NCBI GenBank assembly: GCA_029582155.1
Contig: CM055911.1
Location: 25,431,152 to 25,495,151 of the forward strand
Length of the DNA: 64,000 nucleotides
Direction of reading: 5' to 3'
DNA from: Panopea generosa
Lineage: Eukaryota; Mollusca; Bivalvia; Adapedonta; Hiatellidae
This document shows, piece after piece, positions 1 through 9,780 of the stretch. A program made the translations under genes and the position numbers. The notes below the pieces were generated by a model, which saw nothing but the letters and a program-made list of their open reading frames with translations, was not told the DNA's origin and made no database searches. Position 1 is the first letter of the stretch. Every line of letters starts with the position of its first letter.

Positions 1-75
1 CCCACGTGATACCACCAGGATTCGAACCTTCAACATCTTGCTTTCGAGGCGGACGCCTTAACGAAGACAACATAT
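1..75 (-). mobile_element. tRNA-derived SINE fragment, cut by window edge
   Basis: Read on the minus strand, the segment holds a pol III B-box-like GGTTCGAATCCTGG and the A-box-side GTCCGCCTCGAAAGC of a tRNA head. The same head type, better preserved, recurs at 44515-44785 and 62960-63227. The rest of the element lies left of the window. Confidence 0.6.
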
Positions 76-89
76 ATCTAATACGTCAC

Positions 90-400
90 CATTACAGTCC
101 CTTTAATTGAAGGTCTCACTACACAGTTAAATTTTGTTCTCAGTTCTTTGTTCTATATAAAATAAGGTACATCTAGAATTTCAACGATAAAAAGAAATTC
201 CAGCTTATGATTTTGAAGACAGTGCAGTGATACCCCTATTTTTCAAATGCTCATTCATCTGCTAAAATCCTTTAAAATTCGCCCAGTGGTGTTTTATTGC
301 AGTATATAATATGTCAGCATTTTCTATAAGTACTTTCAGCAAGTAATCACAACCACCATGAATAATTTTGAAAATATTTCAAACCAAACTACATATGACT
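90..400. repeat. Diverged direct repeat, partner at 5240-5620
   Basis: Several blocks occur in the same order here and at 5240-5620: an ATTTTGTTC...TTTGTTC block, ATAAGGT, AGTGCAGTG, a CTCAT...ATCTG block, AATATAT...ATG, and a run ending near TTTTGAAAA. Identity is moderate, so the duplication is old. The two copies bracket the EF-hand gene at 1240-4012. No exon was recognised in either copy. Confidence 0.5.
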
Positions 401-639
401 TTTTATAAGTGCAAGATTCATGTTACCGTAGCTTAAAAGGGGCGCAACTGTGTAGTGATCCGTTAAAGATAACCATGAGAGCTGTCCAGCGTCAGCAGTA
501 AACTCTAATTGTTTTTTTTGTGGTTTTGTTTTGTTTTGTTTTTTGTATTTTCTCAACTCTAACGAAACCATCATTACATAATCCACTTTTTTATTTTTTA
601 TTTTTATTTGATGTGTTTCAAATCGATTGTGAAACTTTT

Positions 640-813
640 TTTTTACAATTTAGACAAATTACGCTCGAAGTATTTCTGGGTGAACCAGTACTTCAGAATA
701 TTCGGATAAAATGTCCGGCTCAATGACACTACACATATATCCGTGGCTGAGGATCGAACCCACGGCCCTCGGTCTTGGATCTGATGTTTTCCACTGGGCC
801 ACGCGCTCCACAC
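640..813 (-). mobile_element. tRNA-derived SINE, minus strand
   Basis: The tRNA-like head is at 738-813, with the B-box region reading GGATCGAACCCACGG on the plus strand. The body at 640-735 matches the body of the element at 3579-3773 in motif order (AATTAGACAAAT, CCAGT, GGATAAA, CTCAA). A short open frame at 520-726 is this SINE body and not a gene. Confidence 0.65.
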
Positions 814-1239
814 TTATTATCTAGATAACACACATAAGTTTAGACTCTGTCCCACTAGCGGAGCCTTTTCCAACCGGGACCAGTTAACAGCGATTATATT
901 TTATTGTAAGCTTTATTGTAATTTACTATTAAAATTACCGAAAATTTACGTCCCCGCTGCCGTCCTCTGATTAAAATTCTGAATATTAAACTATATGTCC
1001 TTGCATTTAAATAACGTCGGCATATTTTTGAAAAGTGTTAACATAAATAACTAGCCAACACCTAAGCTGTCGAAAGCATTTATTACAGTTATTAAATGGA
1101 GCACATCGGCTCTATTAAAAAGCAAGAATATCTTCCCAAATTGGAAATGATGGGTAATTGTATTTTTACCGTAAATCGGATTTACACAAATACTTTAAAC
1201 CGAAGTTTATCTTGAAAGTGTCGAATTGTCTCTTTTCAG

Positions 1240-1337
1240 GTCGGTACGCAGATTTGCGGAGTACACTATTTGCAAAAATAAAGAATACACAGATTGTCTA
1301 TACAAAGATATAACATACAAACTGTGCTCTCCGGATA
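1240..1337 (+). CDS. EF-hand gene, internal exon with three cysteines
   Basis: The acceptor is TGTCTCTTTTCAG ending at 1239 and the donor is GTAAGT at 1338. The exon is 98 nt, entering at phase 2 and leaving at phase 1. It encodes residues 1-32 with cysteines at 11, 19 and 29 and a basic start (SVRRF). Without splicing the frame runs on to a TAG at 1406-1408; that read-through product has a fourth cysteine, but the strong donor makes it less likely. Confidence 0.68.
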
Positions 1338-4012
1338 GTAAGTTCAATTTTTGTCGTCAATTTCGTATGATCTACGGTGTTCCGTTAAGGTCATCGCGCA
1401 AAAAATAGTTTCAATATAGAAAACACTCAACAACGGAAGAGTCGAAACTGCAAAGCAACAATGATAACGACGATGGTTTAAGGTCGAGCTTTTGTTTCCA
1501 TCGTTGTTTCAGTCTATTACCATCGTTGTTCCAAATTTTATCCATTGAATCGTTTGCCCAACATTTCAATATATTGTTTCGTACTTTCGACTTTTATCAT
1601 CATTTTCCACCTGTTTTATCCCCGTTGTTTTCGCTATCACTTTCACTATCATTTTCACTTAGATTTTGATTTTGATTGTCATTATCATTATCTTGTTCAC
1701 TTCAACTTCCATTGTCATTATTAATATGTTTCAACTTCACTTCAACGTTCACTTTCATTTTCATTTTCATTATTATTATCATTATCCTTATCCCGTCATC
1801 TTTTTCACTTTCTCTCTCATTGTCTCTTTTATTATCACTTTCACTATATCATTAACAGTCTTTTTCACTTCCATTATCACTATATTTCCGTCCTCCATCA
1901 ATTAACTTTTAAAGTTGTGTACACCATAGGATCGGATCTTCACTATACTTATATCTACACAGTAGTTGTGTAACCATACTATCTCGTAAAAGTTATTGAA
2001 CTGAACAAATCGGATGTTTAATATCAGAGTTATGACCCTTGAATCGGTAAACTATGCATTGTTTGAACTTGTGTGCACTCTTAACAATTGCATTTTCCAT
2101 TGGATTGTCACTAAACTGGCACAGTTTTTATATTCATAATAAGCAAGGACATTATTGAACTGGACACATATACTGATCTCAGATTCATCGCTTTTGATTC
2201 ATCAAGCATTGCACTCACTTTCTGATCTTTTGTTCCCTCTGGCATTCGCAATTTTCAGTGAATCTTCACCAATTTTACACAGTATTACTTAATATAAAAG
2301 AATCTTGGATTTTATTGTGAATGGGTTTGACTGACTGATACATTTATATGTTTAGACCCTTGCATTACCAAAAATTACAATTATTTGACGATTTTGAGGC
2401 AAGCATGGCCCTCTTGTTTTAAATTATTGTTATACTTAATTTATCAATTTGTTTATTTATCTACAGAGAACTTCACCGACAAATTAGTGAAACAACTGTG
2501 TAAAACCAAGGGAGACATGTTGGTCCTTTGGGTGTCAACCCTATATGATATAAACGGTAAGTATGAATGTTATTTTATTACACGTGTGCCAGGTGTATAG
2601 ACGGCTTTGTTATGAGATTAACAGTTGTTACCATTACTAAAGCCATATTATTAAATCACTTAAAAAATCAGTTTCGCTTGACTTGCCCCCTTTTCCTTAT
2701 ATACATCAATTTCAATCCAATAGTTCCATTTCGTATCTGAAAAATGTAATTCTTCAGGGGCGAATCCAGGGTTTCAGTTCAGAAGGGGCCGTGACTAAGG
2801 GCGCAATCCAAAATCTGAACGGGCACACGTGTTTTTTCCCCGTAGAAATGTAGTGAATTTTAATAGAATATGGTAATTTACAGTGTGTATGTGGGGGGGC
2901 GTAAGCAGGGTTTTTTGAGAGTATATCCGCCAATGAACTACATGTATCTACCCTTAAATGGTCAAATGGTTAATAATATTTGTCAGAATGTAAGATTATT
3001 GTTATTGTATGGTGTTCAGCACCGCTTTCAACAAAGTTTCAGTCATATTGCGACGGTGTCTACTTGAGACAGTATTGTGAGCGCTGTCCTAGAACTCTCC
3101 TCTAAATGCTGAGCGTCAAGCGAGGAAGCTTTATGTATCATCTTTAAAGTCTTTGGTGTTACCCGGTCCGGGACCGAACTCACGATCTTCAGCATGCGAG
3201 GCGGTTGCTCTACCGCTAGGCGACGCTGAGGTGTAAATGTAAGGAAACGTTTTATTCTACGCACGTTTCATCCAAAGGTATATTTTTGTATTTGTCTTTT
3301 AGTGGTACATAAGAAATTAAACTGATGGAGGTAAGGTTGCTATTTGCTTTTCGTCTTTCGATATTCGATATAACGTAGCTTTTCAATATTGTAGGTGGAC
3401 TTATAAAGGTTTGGGCTATCTTGTTTCAAAGTTTTAAATTGAATACCGAAAGTCGAAAGGCGAATAGCAAACTTACAATAGGTATATCACAAAATTTGGC
3501 AATTGTGTTCTGTAATCTGGACGATTCTTTTTAAGTATGTACATCTATTACGTATAATATTTAAACTTGTTTATTTTACCACGGTTGTGCAACAAGTTCT
3601 TACCAATTAGACAAATCATCAACCTTGATGCCTTGCTTTGTAGAACCAGTGCTAAACATATGTGGATAAAGTGTCTTGCTCAAGGACAACACACACAGCC
3701 GTGGTGGAGGATCAAACCCACTAACCTCCGACCACGGGTCCGATGCTCTACCACTAGACCACGTGCTCCACACGTCTATCAAGTATAGGCGTTTACGAAT
3801 CCTTAAAAAACTGCAGATTCGCAAATATTTTAAATCTGTCTGTCCGTCCGTTTGTATGTCTGTTCGGAAGACAAAATACTATATTTATATTTCCTACTAT
3901 TTTGTGTTTTTCAGAAGACGGGCAACTTTCAGTAGATGAAGAAAACTGCGTCGGATTTCTCAACGAGTGCAGCCAGAACCGGAAACACAAACATAACTTC
4001 TGTAAACCGTAA
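1240..4012 (+). CDS. Small cysteine-rich EF-hand protein, probably secreted (3' three exons)
   Basis: Three exons join in frame: 1240-1337, 2467-2556 and 3915-4012, totalling 286 nt, or 94 residues plus TAA after one nucleotide that completes an upstream codon. Introns run 1338-2466 and 2557-3914; both start GTAAGT, end CAG after pyrimidine-rich tracts, and are phase 1. The spliced product has a canonical 12-residue EF-hand loop at residues 60-71, DINEDGQLSVDE. Acidic or polar ligands sit at loop positions 1, 3, 5 and 9, Gly at 6, Leu at 8 and Glu at 12, and helix-like flanks lie on both sides. The glutamate at loop position 4 exists only after splicing, which supports the gene model. Seven cysteines (residues 11, 19, 29, 44, 74, 81, 92) suggest an extracellular, disulphide-bonded protein. 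The first exon, presumably a signal peptide, was not found and probably lies left of the window; the upstream intron is phase 2. A role in calcium binding is inferred from the loop. I do not recognise a named family. Confidence 0.72.
1610..1905. repeat. Pyrimidine-rich low-complexity tract in intron
   Basis: The stretch consists of loosely repeated TTTCACTT, TTTCATT and ATTATCATT words. It gives a 79-codon open frame made of repeated codons, with no protein features. It lies in the first visible intron of the EF-hand gene. Confidence 0.6.
2467..2556 (+). CDS. EF-hand gene, internal exon: helix E and start of loop
   Basis: The acceptor is TTATTTATCTACAG ending at 2466 and the donor is GTAAGT at 2557. 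The exon is 90 nt, phase 1 at both ends, so it could be skipped or duplicated without changing frame. It encodes residues 33-62, with one cysteine (44), the hydrophobic helix MLVLWVSTLY and the loop start DIN. Confidence 0.7.
2754..2990. mobile_element. Possible hAT-type transposon end or relic
   Basis: The segment starts CAGGGGCGAATCCAGG, which resembles the terminal inverted repeats of many hAT-family elements. A matching right end could not be found, and the right border is a guess. It lies in the second intron of the EF-hand gene. Confidence 0.3.
3005..3231 (-). mobile_element. tRNA-derived SINE, minus strand
   Basis: The tail (GTTCAGCACCGCTTTCAACA, ATATTGCGACGG) comes first on the plus strand and the tRNA head (GGACCGAACTC, GCGAGGCGGTTGCTCTACC) last. 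It belongs to the same family as 6375-6519, 14306-14620, 17677-17950 and 33001-33293. It sits in an intron of the EF-hand gene, antisense to it. The middle of the body is shortened compared with 14306-14620. Confidence 0.75.
3332..3475. mobile_element. Short terminal-inverted-repeat element (MITE-like), 144 bp
   Basis: The left arm begins TAAGGTTGCTATTTGC. The reverse complement of the right arm begins TAAGTTTGCTATTCGC, and the pairing continues for about 38 bases through CTTTCGA(T/C)(A/T)TT. No coding capacity. It lies between the EF-hand gene's second and third visible exons. Confidence 0.6.
3579..3773 (-). mobile_element. tRNA-derived SINE, minus strand
   Basis: The tRNA-like head is near 3700-3773 (GGATCAAACCCAC, GATGCTCTACCACTAGACCAC). 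The body contains AAGTGTCTTGCTCAAGGACA, the kind of conserved central motif seen in metazoan SINE superfamilies. It is the same family as 640-813. Its right end is about 140 bp from the terminal EF-hand exon. Confidence 0.7.
3915..4012 (+). CDS. EF-hand gene, terminal exon with stop codon
   Basis: The acceptor TTTTGTGTTTTTCAG ends at 3914 and TAA is at 4010-4012. Joined to the previous exon, it completes the loop (EDGQLSVDE) and continues with three cysteines in the pattern C-x6-C-x10-C near a His/Lys-rich stretch, ending CKP. The other two frames of this exon are closed early or lack the loop. Confidence 0.7.
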
Positions 4013-4316
4013 CAACCGGTATAGTAGCAGAAATATAGACTTACTAGTGTCGTCCCTAAGGTGGATACACACTTATTTATTGTTGTTTAGAGGACCATAT
4101 TGTTAGTTTGTAAAAAAATATCGACTGTTATACCCTATTTAAGGAACGCTCGACAATGTTGAAGTCATGTTTTACTCATGCTAATGCTTTCAGTATTCAT
4201 TCAATCTTAAAAATACTCAACGATCGTAAAGTCACCTGGAGTTAATACTCAACGTTTACAATACCGCTATCTGACACATCAAAAGAATTAGAAATGTAGT
4301 TTTTTATATGATCATA

Positions 4317-4476
4317 GTCGGTTGCGGTGGTAAAGTGGTTAGAGTGTTAGCCACAGGCGCCAGAGGTTGCGATTTCGATCATTTGCTCGATCCGATACCT
4401 CTCACAAAAACAACACTCAGTCCGGATATTATCCAGAAAGCTAACTCAAGGGCAGTTCATATACGTTAAGCTTTCA
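4317..4476 (+). mobile_element. tRNA-derived SINE, plus strand
   Basis: The head GTTGCGGTGGTAAAGTGGTT resembles a tRNA A-box region. It is followed by CGATACCTCTCACAAAA and AACACTCAGT. The same family is found in reverse at 45165-45319 and 63611-63767. It lies downstream of the EF-hand stop codon. Confidence 0.6.
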
Positions 4477-4851
4477 TTGCAATTGAGCTGAAATTGGTTA
4501 GTATGAATTAATATGATTAAAGTGTATTAAAATTACAAATTAATGATCCCTTTGAATTGCTTTTTCTACCCTACCCGTGAAAACTGATAAAAAACGTATT
4601 TGATAGTGTTTGTTACAGCTGACTACACATAACTGTGCACATTTGGATGAAGCTACAGGAGGGATGCCCGTATTTAAACAAAAATTAAGATAAATGTCTG
4701 CATACATTGGAAGTTTATCCAAATTCCTGATTTCTCACAAATCAGGTCTGTTGTACTCCAACGAAAAAGCCGGGAAATCCATGCCTGTCCAACAATTCAT
4801 AGCACTTTATGACAGAAGACCATCATTGGTTTTTATTCTTTAACTATAGTA

Positions 4852-4857
4852 AATAAA
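4852..4857 (+). promoter_or_regulatory. Candidate polyadenylation hexamer for the EF-hand gene
   Basis: AATAAA lies about 840 bp after the TAA at 4012. In such AT-rich DNA the hexamer is weak evidence by itself. I saw no earlier perfect hexamer downstream of the stop. Confidence 0.25.
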
Positions 4858-5239
4858 TTAGAGTGTGCAGACTTGCCAATCACTGAAGGACCAAAAGGAA
4901 AGAGATGAAGCTTATATTTTATTGTTTGTCAACCTCTGCGCTATCAAAATATGATGCGAAAAGAAGAGGTCATGTAGGGGTCATGTAGGGGTCATGTACA
5001 CTGTTGACAACGTGAAAGTAGACTTCCAAAATCATGTATTCATAACAGTTTCCAAGCAAAATGTTTTTCTGAATTCGCAATTCAAACATGACAATGCTTT
5101 CATAAGGTTAAAACTTCACCAATAATATCAGTCAAATAAAAAAATGAGCATTAAAATAAGGGAACTTCTTTTTTAATAAGAAGAAACAAGGATTATTTAT
5201 AACTGCCATTACACGGACACATGTCAAGTTTCCAATGAT

Positions 5240-5620
5240 GCTATGTCCTAAGGTGTCACTACACTTTAATTTTGTTCTTTGTTCTTATTATATGAAATAA
5301 GGTCTAAATAAAGTAATAAAATTAACGCATAGATTTGTTTTCACAAGTATTTTTTTTCATAGCAGGAATGTATCCGCACTTAAAAATGCACAATAACTGG
5401 TTTGTTGAAAAGCTTGTTTCTTTTAAAGAAAGTGCAGTGTCACCATTTTTTAAAAAAAGAAGTCCTCAAATACTCATGAACACATCTGTTAAAATTCTAT
5501 AAAAGTCACTTTTGTGTCTTAATGCAATATATTCTATGCCAGATTTTGCTCTGCTCATCTGCAGCAAGAAATCTCAACCCTTATGAACCATTTTGAAAAA
5601 TTTTCAAACGTAATTACATG
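5240..5620. repeat. Diverged direct repeat, partner at 90-400
   Basis: See the entry at 90-400. The partner spacing of about 5.15 kb equals the distance spanned by the EF-hand gene region, as expected if a gene-sized unit was once tandemly duplicated. No second set of EF-hand exons was found to the right of this copy. Confidence 0.5.
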
Positions 5621-5651
5621 TTACATTAAGAATGTTTGGTGAATACCACCC

Positions 5652-5913
5652 CTGGACTTAAATTCATGGAACTTTTGAGTCTAAAATCTCGAAACTCAAA
5701 CTCAAAATTGACGATTTTTAAATTATTATAGCAAATGTTTAGTTATCAAATATATTTTTTAGATTTTTTCCCGATGATGTCACATTGCAATTGACTCTTT
5801 CTGAAAGAAAATGTTGTTAGTTCTTGTCTTGTAAAGTTGTACTAATGCAAATTTCAAAATTTCAGATTTTTGAGTCCGAGTCTGATTTTTAGACTCAAAA
5901 GAATTTAAGTCCT
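5652..5913. mobile_element. Terminal-inverted-repeat element (MITE-like), about 262 bp
   Basis: The left arm starts CTGGACTTAAATTC and contains TTTTGAGTCTAAAA. The right arm reversed starts CAGGACTTAAATTC and also contains TTTTGAGTCTAAAA, followed in both by ACTC-rich sequence. Imperfect arms of roughly 50-60 bases surround an AT-rich centre with no coding capacity. Confidence 0.6.
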
Positions 5914-6374
5914 GTGTCTGTTTACAATCTAATATGTGGGCTCCTTCAGTGATTTCATATCTGTTCGTGTAGATGTATAATGTTTAGATAAAAGTTTAAA
6001 GGGAGTGTATCAGGAACACATTTTATAATGTGTAAACCTATATGGCGGATCAAATTGAATACTTTATAAAATATGTTACAATTTTAAGAGGGAAATCTGT
6101 TATAGACTAACCAACATGTAGGCACGTTGCCCAATATTTTTATTTTGGCATGTTTCGGAAATACGGGGTTACTGAGTATATAGGCATCATAATATTGAAG
6201 AAAAAAATGTATCAGTTAGCCATTTTAAAAATTTCGAAAAATAATGATAGACTCCCTATAAAGATATGCGACAAGTTTGGATTTTTCTATTACATGTTTG
6301 TTTGAATATTTTTCAGAAAGATCACTAAGTGAATGCCTTTTGTCTCTTTAAATAAACATTTGTATTATTGTATT
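5914..6374. other. AT-rich intergenic DNA, nothing recognised
   Basis: I see no splice-bounded exon, repeat or tRNA-like box in this stretch on either strand. Confidence 0.4.
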
Positions 6375-6519
6375 GTATGTTATGGTGTTTAGCGTCGCTT
6401 TCAACAATATTTCAGCTATATCGCGACGGTGTCTATTTGAGACAGTATTTTGAGCACTGCCACACTGGAGTATCATGCCGCTGACACATGATATGGTACC
6501 CCACCCAGTCACATTATAG
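6375..6519 (-). mobile_element. SINE tail fragment, minus strand
   Basis: TTATGGTGTTTAGCGTCGCT, ATATCGCGACGGTGTC and CCCACCCAGTCACATTATA match the 3' half of the SINE at 14306-14620 in reverse. The tRNA head is absent; the fragment ends where the CCTAGG minisatellite begins. Confidence 0.65.
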
Positions 6520-7098
6520 GTACCCTCCCCTAGGTAGTATGTACCCCTTCTAGGTAGTATGTACCCTCCCTAGGTATTATGTACCTCCTCCTATATATTA
6601 TGTACCCACCCCTTCTAGGTAGTAGGTACCCTCTCCTATTTAGTACGTTTCCCCTCCTAGGAAGTATGTACCCTCCCTAGATAGTATGTACCTCCTCCTA
6701 TGTAGTATGTACACACCCCTTCTAGGTAATATGTACACCTTCTAGGTAGTACGTACACCTCTACGGGTTAATATGTACCCCGTCTTATATATAATGTTTT
6801 GCATCCTAGGTAGTAAGCACCCTTTCCTAGATAGTATGTACCTTCTCCTTGGTAGTACATACCCCTTCTAAGTTGTACATTCAACCCCCTAGGTAATACG
6901 TACTCCCTCCTAGGTAAAAGGTACCCTTTCCTAGTTAATATGTACCCCCTCTTAGGTAGTACGTACCCCCTCCTAGGTAGTATGTACCCCCTCCTAGGCA
7001 GTAGGTACCCTCTCCTAGGCAGTATGTACCTCCACTTTGATAATATGTACCCACCCCTTCGTATCCCTTCAATGGTAGTAGGTAGGTGTACGTACCTA
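6520..7098. repeat. Minisatellite, units of about 18-21 bp, CCTAGGTAGTATGTACC
   Basis: The core CCTAGGTAGTATGTACCCC repeats with small length changes. Each unit carries the palindromes CCTAGG and, often, GTAC. The 124-codon frame on the minus strand is only the repeat translated (RRGYxLP). The related array at 22939-26098 precedes the second copy of the segment. Confidence 0.85.
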
Positions 7099-7109
7099 CC
7101 CCCCACATA

Positions 7110-7401
7110 TGATTGATTGATTGGTTGAATATTTAGCGTCATTTTTATGCCATCGAGGGCTAACAGACAGTCAGTTAACCTAACCTCTGTTTCCTGGGAT
7201 TAACCAGTACTCGAACACCCCATCTCCGCTAGTAACTGATAACTTTCCCACTTGTATCAGTGGTGAGAGACGAATGATAATGAGACACAATGTCGTATAC
7301 CAATCATCACGGAGACTGTTGCCGGGCGGGGGATTCGAACTCGCGATCCCTGGAATGATTTGATAGTCAGACGTAACCGACTGAGCTAATCGGGCACGAC
7401 G
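7110..7401 (-). mobile_element. tRNA-derived SINE with GATT-repeat tail, minus strand
   Basis: The head, reversed, reads GCCCGATTAGCTCAGTCGGT, then a B box around CGAACTCGCGATCCC. The tail ends in (GATT)n. The same family occurs at 26112-26398, 43517-43794 and 61286-61567. The head borders a run of 25 C at 7402-7426. Confidence 0.8.
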
Positions 7402-7426
7402 CCCCCCCCCCCCCCCCCCCCCCCCC
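7402..7426. repeat. Poly-C run, 25 bases
   Basis: An uninterrupted C run touches the SINE head. The A2 counterpart at 26401-26420 is short and interrupted, so the run has expanded or contracted since duplication, or its length is uncertain in the assembly. Confidence 0.8.
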
Positions 7427-7690
7427 GTCCTCATATGAAGTTTATTATGTATATACTCGCGAATATACCTGTAGGTAAGTAGGTATTTGTCGAGGCAGAT
7501 ACTAAAATAATACCCACAATGACAGGGAAAAGTGAAAAAAACGGAAAGCAACGAAATACATCAAAAATACACTGGGATACTAGTATCTCTCTTTAAGGCA
7601 TTGATATTTGGGATTTGATACGCAAGCAGTATCTTCGAATACGCATATAGTGAATACATGACTACTTGCCATAGAAGACCAGATAATTAA
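7427..7690. other. Non-coding DNA shared by A1 and A2, no gene seen
   Basis: This is near-identical to 26421-26695. It contains no exon-like segment with both splice signals that I can support. Confidence 0.35.
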
Positions 7691-9430
7691 AAAATAAACA
7701 AGAAATATTACTGGTAAGTGTCATATGCCCTCCAAATTGTCTATGAAAATAACGGTATATTTTATAATAGGTAGCGATTAAAATGTATCCATAAATATCA
7801 AAATTAATGGACTGACGTTTCAGTCCAGTGATGCAATTTCATGTTGATGGTTTTTTTACATTAAAGTGTGACCTTGACCTTGACATCTGATGTAAAGTTT
7901 TTGGTATTTCTACAGGTAAATGCAGGTGACACATCATCATGGCATGCTGATCACTTGTGTCAAGCTATTTTGAAATCCAACCATGTAAGACAAAGTTACA
8001 GACCAGACATATCAAATACCAAATAAATTGATAGTGTGACCTAAACCTTTGAGGTAAGTTTCTGGGTCTTACACACGACACGTTGTCATCATTCGGACCT
8101 CCTCAGGCACTGCTCGCACTTTTTGCGCTTTTTTTGTCCTTCCGCTGCATGTTCGATTCGGAGAATTGAGCGAAGTGTTCCGAATGACGTTGTCATGTCA
8201 TGTCGATCAATCAATCAATTGAACCAAGTGTTTTTAAAATCCATTCATCTATGATAAAGTTACAAACCGGACTTGAAATCTCAAACAAACACAAAGTGTG
8301 ACATTGACTTTTGAGGTACGGTCTGGGTCTTACGTGCGACACGTCGTCTGGTCATCTTGATCAATTGAGCCAAGATAAAGACAAAGTTACAGACCAGACT
8401 CGAAATATCAAACAAATTGTTACCTTGACCTATGAGGAAAGGTTCTGGGTCTTACACCCGACACTTCATCACGTTATGTTGATAAACTGAGTAAGCGTTT
8501 TTAAAATACATCCGTGGATGACAAAGGTAATGACCAAACACGAAATTTTACAGAGACTCAAAAACTCAAAGTGTGACCTTGACATTGGAGGTATGATTGT
8601 GGGTCTTAAGCGCAACATGTCGTCATGCCATGCTGATGAATTGAGCAAAGTTTATTTTAATTTATCGTAGGTGACGAAGTTACCTGCCAGACATGAAATC
8701 TCAAACATATTGAAAGTGTTGTCAAACAAAATCAAAGTGTGGCCTTGACATTTGAATTGGGAGTGTTGGTGTTACACGCGACACGTTCGTCATGTTATTT
8801 TTATCTGTTGTAGCGAGTATCTATAAAATTCATTTATGCATGACAAAGTTACAGGTCGAACACGAAATCTCCCACAGACTCAAAGTTTTGTCAAACAAAC
8901 TCAAAGTGTGAATTTGACCTTTGAGGTATGGATGTGGGTCTTATGTGCAACACATCGTCATGTCATCCTGATAAATTGAGCCACGATGTTTCAACTTTCA
9001 TACATAGGTGACCCAGTTACACACCGGACACAAAATTTTAAAGTGACTGAAAGTGTTGTCAAACAAACAAAGTTAAAATATGGCCTTGAGCTTTGAAGTG
9101 GGAGTCTGGGTTTAAGCGCTACACGTTGTCATGTTATGTTGATCATTTGTAGTAAGTATTCATATAATCAATCTATACATGACAAAGGTACAGGACGGAC
9201 ACGACATTTCACACAGACTCAAAGTGTTGTTAAACAAACTCAAAGTTTGACCTTGACATTTGAGGTACGGGTGTGGGTTTTACGCGCCACATGTCGTCAT
9301 ATCATGCTGATGAATTGAGCTAAATTTATACTTAGGTAACAAAGTTACAGACCGGACACGAAGTCTCAGACTGAAAGTGTCATCAATTAAAGTTAAAGTG
9401 TGACCTTGACCTTTGAAGTAGGAGTCTGGA
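7690..9430. repeat. Diverged tandem repeat of about 110-260 bp units rich in TGACCTTGA
   Basis: About ten successive units share AAAGTGTGACCTTGACCTTT, GGTCTTACGCGCGACAC, CATGTCATGCTGATGAATTG and AAAGTTACAGACCGGACACG. Unit starts lie near 7865, 8033, 8296, 8410, 8574, 8741, 8907, 9074, 9248 and 9398. The same repeat is present at 26700-28440 and, more diverged, at 47270-47938. Short open frames inside it are not conserved as proteins. Confidence 0.75.
8090..8186. mobile_element. 97-bp insertion with 10-bp flanking direct repeat
   Basis: ACGTTGTCAT at 8080-8089 is repeated at 8187-8196, bracketing a segment that interrupts one unit of the surrounding repeat. Its ends are weak inverted repeats (ATTCGGA and TCCGAAT). 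The counterpart in A2 shows it predates the duplication. The transposon class is unknown. Confidence 0.45.
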
Positions 9431-9689
9431 TGTTACGCGATTTTCGTGACTTGTGTTTCCATGGCAACAGAAACTATATTAAAAATGAAAACTCTGTCAT
9501 ACCAAAAGACATATGCTTCAAAAAGCACTACAACACTTCTAGGTTGACAAGTGTGCAATGTTTTGTGAAGTTACGTCTAACGGTTTTGGAGTTGTGCCCC
9601 TGAAACAGCAAAGTTAGCAATTTTGACTGTTTAATTTCCCATGCAATAGAAACAAATAAAAACTTTCCATAAGCAAAAGACACGTCTAG

Positions 9690-9780
9690 CTCACTAACTT
9701 TATACATATAAAATATATTGTTCAACGGACAATTCACATAGCCGTGGCGGAGAATCGAACCCACGACCAACCCGATCACA
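9690..9780 (-). mobile_element. Degenerate tRNA-derived SINE remnant
   Basis: CCGTGGCGGAGAATCGAACC matches the head region of the SINEs at 640-813 and 3579-3773, but the A-box side is eroded. It is duplicated in A2 near 28710-28780. Confidence 0.4.

Noticed and set aside
1226-1408. Single-exon reading of 1226-1408 as a complete four-cysteine terminal exon
   Set aside because: A GTAAGT donor at 1338 joins in phase to an exon chain that forms a perfect EF-hand loop; the unspliced reading has no comparable support.
6768-7142. 124-codon minus-strand frame with RRGYxLP repeats
   Set aside because: Translation of the CCTAGG minisatellite; unit lengths vary and the frame is not kept in the larger A2 array.
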